Of a stretch of 64,000 nucleotides of DNA, positions 60,234 to 64,000 are shown piece after piece. The DNA comes from Mesobacillus jeotgali (GTDB taxonomy: Bacteria > Bacillota > Bacilli > Bacillales > Cytobacillaceae): assembly GCF_014856545.2 (NCBI RefSeq), contig NZ_CP109811.1, positions 1,110,001 through 1,174,000 on the forward strand, given 5' to 3'. Each line of letters starts with the position of its first letter. The stretch's first letter is position 1. The notes under the pieces were generated by a model. That model was not told where the DNA came from. It searched no databases and saw only the letters and a list, made by a program, of their open reading frames with translations. The position numbers and the translations under genes were made by a program.

Positions 60234-61418
60234 TCAAAATCCTGTTTTCCTGAAAAATAAATCGACAAGTGCAGAGAGCCTTTTTTTCTCAATCTTTGGT
60301 TCGTCGAATCTCATTGGTTTTGAATTGACTTCATAAATGACATAATTGCCTTTTTCAGTGATTCCGGCATCAAGGGAGAATTCCCCGAAGTAGCCTAATT
60401 CTTCAGTGAGCAGCTGGCCGATTTCCTTTACGGCCCAGTCGAAGAATTGGTCATGCCTGTCAGTCTTAACCTTAATATAAGGAAGTAGGATTCCTCCATT
60501 CGGCAAGTGGGTGGTCAGGTCCTGCTTCCGGGATTGCCGGATGCCGATTCCTGTCACCTCATATCCATTCCTCCCATCATGGGCATGTACTCGGAAGTCA
60601 AATCGTTTCCCGTCGATGGCTGTCGGCATGACTTCTTTCTGGGCAATGTACTCATATTTTAACAGCTGTCTGGATTTGACCTTCCAAAATTCTTTTATAC
60701 CAGGAAAAAGGTGGCGATGTGAATGGCTCTCGAACTCGATTTGTCCGTTCTTTTCCCGGAGGCGGAAGATTCCGATTCCCTTGGAAGATGAAGCAGGCTT
60801 CAGATAAATTCCTTCATGCTTATCAAGGAAAGCAGCCAACTTGATCATCGATTTCACTGAGATGCTCTCAGGCATTAGCTTTCTTAATTGAGGATGTCTG
60901 GAAAATAGGGTATACAGCTTGTTTTTATTGATAAAGCCAGGATTGAAAAAAGGGATTCCCAGTGCGGACAGGTAGTTTACGGCATCTATAAAAGCTGGCT
61001 GCTGCTCGGCTTTCCTGAAGGGAACACGATTAAAAACAAGATGAGGAAGAGGCGTTTTCACAGGTATCCATTTTTGCGCAGCTGGTAAAAATATGACGCC
61101 GGTTAGTCCATCCTTGACGATTGTTTCCGGGGGGAATACGACAATCAGTCCATTCCGCTTCAGGGTTTCCTCTTGAAGGGCCTGAAACAATGATCCATTG
61201 CCGGACAGGGACATATTCTTGCTCATTGAGGTCATGATTCCAACCAGGGGACCAATATTTCCCTGGTTGTTTTTCATCAAGAACTGATGGCTGTTTTCCG
61301 GAAGAGCGTCGGATGAAGCAGCAGCGATGCTGATTTTATTAAAGCCAAAGCTGAGTTTTTCGCCAGCTTTGGCTTCGTGCGTCCATGCCTTCGATTCAGT
61401 ATTATAGCGCAGGATCAT
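60234..61418 (-). CDS. YheC/YheD family ATP-grasp protein (copy 1)
   Basis: 394 residues. ATP-grasp features: GIYLKPASSSKGIGIFRLRE (lysine and glycine loop, about 203-222), KRFDFRVHAHDGRN (about 285), and the magnesium site YVIYEVNSKPMRFDEP (about 366). YheC and YheD are endospore-coat-associated proteins; related ATP-grasp enzymes ligate carboxylates to amines. Overlaps the next gene upstream by 4 bp, so co-translated. Confidence 0.85.
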   Translation of the reverse strand: MILRYNTESKAWTHEAKAGEKLSFGFNKISIAAASSDALPENSHQFLMKNNQGNIGPLVGIMTSMSKNMSLSGNGSLFQALQEETLKRNGLIVVFPPETIVKDGLTGVIFLPAAQKWIPVKTPLPHLVFNRVPFRKAEQQPAFIDAVNYLSALGIPFFNPGFINKNKLYTLFSRHPQLRKLMPESISVKSMIKLAAFLDKHEGIYLKPASSSKGIGIFRLREKNGQIEFESHSHRHLFPGIKEFWKVKSRQLLKYEYIAQKEVMPTAIDGKRFDFRVHAHDGRNGYEVTGIGIRQSRKQDLTTHLPNGGILLPYIKVKTDRHDQFFDWAVKEIGQLLTEELGYFGEFSLDAGITEKGNYVIYEVNSKPMRFDEPKIEKKRLSALVDLFFRKTGF

Positions 61419-62782
61419 CTGAAAATATCCTCAGGTGCCGTAATGGCTTTTTCCGCTAAAAAAATGCCGAAGGATAAAGATAGCTTTCTGGTGAGCAAAT
61501 CAAAATTCTTTAGCTTTGGATGCTTGAAAATCGAACGTCCGGGCTTTGAGTTGGCTTCAAAGAGCCATACTTTACCTGATTTATCGATTCCAAAGTCAAA
61601 ACCAAGCTCGCCTATGATTCCTTCCATGTTTTTTTCCAAAATGGAGCTAAGGACCAGTGCAGCTTCTGAAAGCTTCTTTTCACAAAGCTCCCGTTCGGTC
61701 TGGTCTTCAAATAGTTCATCAAGGGATTTTACGACTCCGCCGTTGTTCACATGGGTGGTCACGCTTCCCTGGCCGGCAATTTTTGCTGCAATCGCCGCTA
61801 CCTGCCACTGTCCGTATTCATCTTTATTTGTATGGACCCTGAAATCAATGAGCCTTTTCTCGGATCTGAGCAGGCTGATGCCCTGCTGGACAATCATCTG
61901 GGAAAGGTTCCGTTTGTAAAAAATTTTCTTCATCAACTTTTCCAGGCTTTCAAACCTCGTTAATTTATTAATGCCCTCCTGGTCTCGATAGCGGCAATAA
62001 TAATAGCCATTATGCTTATCAAACAGGATTTGGTGGATTCCCAGTCCTAGGCTTCCATTAGCCGGCTTGACATAGACATTACCATAGTTTGAAAGCATCC
62101 TTTCAATCACTGAAAAAGAAGAAAATTGATGTGTTTCAGGCAAGTACTCTGCCGCACGTTCATCCTGCTGCAGGCGCTCAAATACATCCAGTTTGCTGAA
62201 AAACCCCGGGTTATACCATGGAATCAGGTAATCGGTCTGCATTCTGGATTTTAGGCTGCGGAGCTCAGATTTTCTTTCGGTGCGCCTGTTTGGAAGACGG
62301 TCGTAAACAACATTGGGGAAGGGCACTTTTATTCTCATCCAGCCACCATCAACAAAGAAATAACCTTGTATCAATCCATGATCCCAGTCGATATGTTCCT
62401 CTCCAAAGACGAAGGGGAGGGCGCCGACAGATTTATTGACGGAAAGAAGCTTGGCAAAGAACATAGACCTCTCACCAATCGGTCTTAATGGGAAAGGTGT
62501 GAATCCAGATGTAAGGATGCCAATCAAGGGCCCGATAAATAATGTCTGCTGATCGATAAAAAGATGCAATGATGTCGATAAATCGGGCATTGAGAGCTCC
62601 TTCTGCACATCATCACTCAGTACAATCACGTTTCTTCCTTTAGGATGAAGAGCACATGTGACATCAACCACCTTGTTACCAAACGCGATTTTATTAATAT
62701 CCTTGCTAAGTGTCAGCTCGGCAGGGATAAAGACTAGCTGTTTGGAGTGGGTAATGATTTCAATTGGATACTTTTTTCTCAT
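61415..62782 (-). CDS. YheC/YheD family ATP-grasp protein (copy 2, with N-terminal extension)
   Basis: 455 residues, with about 60 extra N-terminal residues (KQLVFIPAELTLSKDINKIA, DVTCALHPKGRNVIVLSDDV) relative to copy 1, as in YheD. The ATP-grasp core is intact: NVYVKPANGSLGLGIHQILF, KRLIDFRVHTNKDEYG, VWLFEANSKPGRSIF. It overlaps copies 1 and 3 by 4 bp each, so the three genes form a tightly coupled operon. Probable spore-coat assembly or modification role. Confidence 0.85.
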   Translation of the reverse strand: MRKKYPIEIITHSKQLVFIPAELTLSKDINKIAFGNKVVDVTCALHPKGRNVIVLSDDVQKELSMPDLSTSLHLFIDQQTLFIGPLIGILTSGFTPFPLRPIGERSMFFAKLLSVNKSVGALPFVFGEEHIDWDHGLIQGYFFVDGGWMRIKVPFPNVVYDRLPNRRTERKSELRSLKSRMQTDYLIPWYNPGFFSKLDVFERLQQDERAAEYLPETHQFSSFSVIERMLSNYGNVYVKPANGSLGLGIHQILFDKHNGYYYCRYRDQEGINKLTRFESLEKLMKKIFYKRNLSQMIVQQGISLLRSEKRLIDFRVHTNKDEYGQWQVAAIAAKIAGQGSVTTHVNNGGVVKSLDELFEDQTERELCEKKLSEAALVLSSILEKNMEGIIGELGFDFGIDKSGKVWLFEANSKPGRSIFKHPKLKNFDLLTRKLSLSFGIFLAEKAITAPEDIFR

Positions 62783-63864
62783 AAGTGCTGTTCCTCTCTT
62801 TCTGGCAGAATTTCTGTTAGCATTCTGGCATATTCAAGTGGTGCTTTATATAGCACTTCTTTCAAATCTGGATTGGTTGAAGCGATAACTTTTCTGCCGG
62901 GCTTTGAATTCGTATCAAGCACCCATAGGGCATGGTCCTTAGAAACACCAATATCTACGCCCAGTTCGAAAAGCCGGGGGAATGAGCCTTCAAGAATGCC
63001 GGGCAGCGTTGATAGAATTTCCTCTAACTCATGTAAAATGAATCTTTTTGTACGGATATTCAGAGAATTAGCATACTCATCAAATGGTATTATTTCTCCG
63101 CCGGCACTTAAGTTCGAAAGGATTCCATCCTTCCTGCCGCGGCGGACTCCTTTGCCTCGCACAACCCACTTATCCTCATGATCCTTTTGAAGCAGAATTC
63201 TTATGTCAAAAGGGCAATTTTGCGAATCGGACAGCTCGAGGTAAGGCTGCATCATATACTCTTTTTTACTGAACAGGCGGTCGAGCCAAATCTCTGTCTC
63301 ACTAGTGGAACCGAAGTTTTCTGTTGACACCCTGCCGCCAAGGTCTGCTGAGATTATGAACTCTCCACCTGATTTTTCAATTTTATAGATCCCGTTACCG
63401 CCCGATCCGAAAATCGGTTTCAAGACTGCCTTATCCATCTTTTCCAGCTGGGCAACAACTTCCTTTCCGCTGGCGGCAAGCATCGTTCTGGGAATGTATG
63501 GAGACAGGGAAGACTTCGATAGAACCTGATAAATGGCCCATTTATTTGGCAATCCATTTCCCAGGAAGGATATATCCGCCTTTTTCTTAAGCCATTTTAC
63601 AATCGCCATGGCTTGCTTAGATGAGGGATCATTTGTATAAAAACAACGGTCATAAATGATCATCGGGAGCGGAAATTCGGCCTTTACCCAGCAATCTTCC
63701 TTGTGGTCGAATTTTTCTCCCGAAACTAATTGTGTGACTGGATGGATTTTAGCGGGTGAGAACCTGAAGCAGGTAAACATATTTGGGTTCGCCCGCCTGG
63801 CAATCTCGGTAAGATATGTTTGTTCACTTTTCATGGAAAGTGTCATCATTCCAAATGAAATCAT
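62779..63864 (-). CDS. YheC/YheD family ATP-grasp protein (copy 3)
   Basis: 361 residues from the ATG after AAAGGAGAAATGCAA. The core again shows KAVLKPIFGSGGNGIYKIEK, CPFDIRILLQKDHEDKW and LWVLDTNSKPGRKV, so residues for ATP and Mg binding are conserved. Short N-terminus like YheC. The stop of copy 4 lies 21 bp upstream of this start. Confidence 0.85.
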   Translation of the reverse strand: MISFGMMTLSMKSEQTYLTEIARRANPNMFTCFRFSPAKIHPVTQLVSGEKFDHKEDCWVKAEFPLPMIIYDRCFYTNDPSSKQAMAIVKWLKKKADISFLGNGLPNKWAIYQVLSKSSLSPYIPRTMLAASGKEVVAQLEKMDKAVLKPIFGSGGNGIYKIEKSGGEFIISADLGGRVSTENFGSTSETEIWLDRLFSKKEYMMQPYLELSDSQNCPFDIRILLQKDHEDKWVVRGKGVRRGRKDGILSNLSAGGEIIPFDEYANSLNIRTKRFILHELEEILSTLPGILEGSFPRLFELGVDIGVSKDHALWVLDTNSKPGRKVIASTNPDLKEVLYKAPLEYARMLTEILPEREEQHL

Positions 63865-63884
63865 TTGCATTTCTCCTTTTGTCC

Positions 63885-64000
63885 TTATGGCTGGCAAAGT
63901 CCATAGCAATGGTCAATGATGGCTTTTGTCGATGGCCTGATTTTCGTGCTTCTCTCTTCAAAGTTCTTGGAAGGCTTGGAATTGGCTTCAATCAACCACA
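63885..64000 (-). CDS. YheC/YheD family ATP-grasp protein (copy 4, C-terminal fragment)
   Basis: The frame enters at the right window edge and ends at TAA (complement of 63885-63887). The visible 37 residues begin WLIEANSKPSKNFEERSTK, the Mg-binding EANSKP block of this family. The N-terminal part is outside the window. This makes at least four tandem copies. Confidence 0.75.
   Translation of the reverse strand, partial: WLIEANSKPSKNFEERSTKIRPSTKAIIDHCYGLCQP

Overview
The window looks like chromosome from a spore-forming member of the Bacillaceae (Bacillus/Mesobacillus-like, low to moderate G+C). The evidence is two kinds of small acid-soluble spore protein, SpoVR, four YheC/YheD spore-coat-type ATP-grasp genes, a sigma-G-like promoter, GGAGG ribosome sites with GTG/TTG starts, and gene content matching the Bacillus subtilis yhc-yhd-yhe region (yhcT, yhcU, yhcX, pgcA, yhdB, yhdC, spoVR, a yhdP/mpfA homologue, bmrCD, yheC/D/E). 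No prophage, IS element, rRNA gene or CRISPR array was seen.

Layout. 1-9.9 kb: partial membrane protein, a short glutaredoxin interrupted by an in-frame TGA (probable selenocysteine), cystine transporter TcyP, a 240-bp dispersed repeat, YitT and NCS2 permeases, a DHODH-like/membrane fusion, SspH, DUF302, an aldo/keto reductase and a GlsB/YeaQ-type stress protein. 9.9-21.3 kb: YhcT, YhcU, a thioredoxin/BdbC pair, YhcX, PgcA, an SDR, YhdB, YhdC, SpoVR, CzcD and its ArsR regulator. 21.3-32.3 kb: DUF202 and other membrane proteins, a PAS-GGDEF-EAL protein, a guanidine-I riboswitch with its Gdx exporter, a PadR/HAAS/DUF4173 cluster, a B12-radical SAM enzyme and a second CDF transporter. 32.3-42.8 kb: CNNM-type exporter with a structured leader, two histidine kinases, GNAT, a dicarboxylate/amino-acid symporter, TPP riboswitch-thiT, a Fur-box feoAB operon with its Cys-rich partner, and an XRE regulator. 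42.8-54.5 kb: UspA, a class A PBP, small membrane peptides, HPr-like protein, MFS, the sigY-yxlC-yxlD operon, and a bmrCD-type ABC exporter behind an attenuator-like leader. 54.6-64 kb: fumC, an alpha/beta SASP behind two tRNA-like elements, msmX, a PucR-type regulator, a CstR-like regulator, YheE and the YheC/D cluster.

Most genes are ordinary Bacillaceae housekeeping, transport and sporulation functions in small transcription units separated by clear rho-independent terminators. The unusual content is mainly non-coding: (i) a UGA codon followed at the right distance by a SECIS-like hairpin in the glutaredoxin; (ii) three intergenic tandem arrays with unrelated sequences but the same 52-53 bp period and the same hairpin-plus-spacer design; (iii) a tightly packed four-way-junction RNA plus an RBS-sequestering hairpin ahead of the CNNM exporter; (iv) a leader-peptide attenuator ahead of bmrCD; (v) two tandem tRNA-like elements between a near-consensus sigma-G promoter and an SASP gene.
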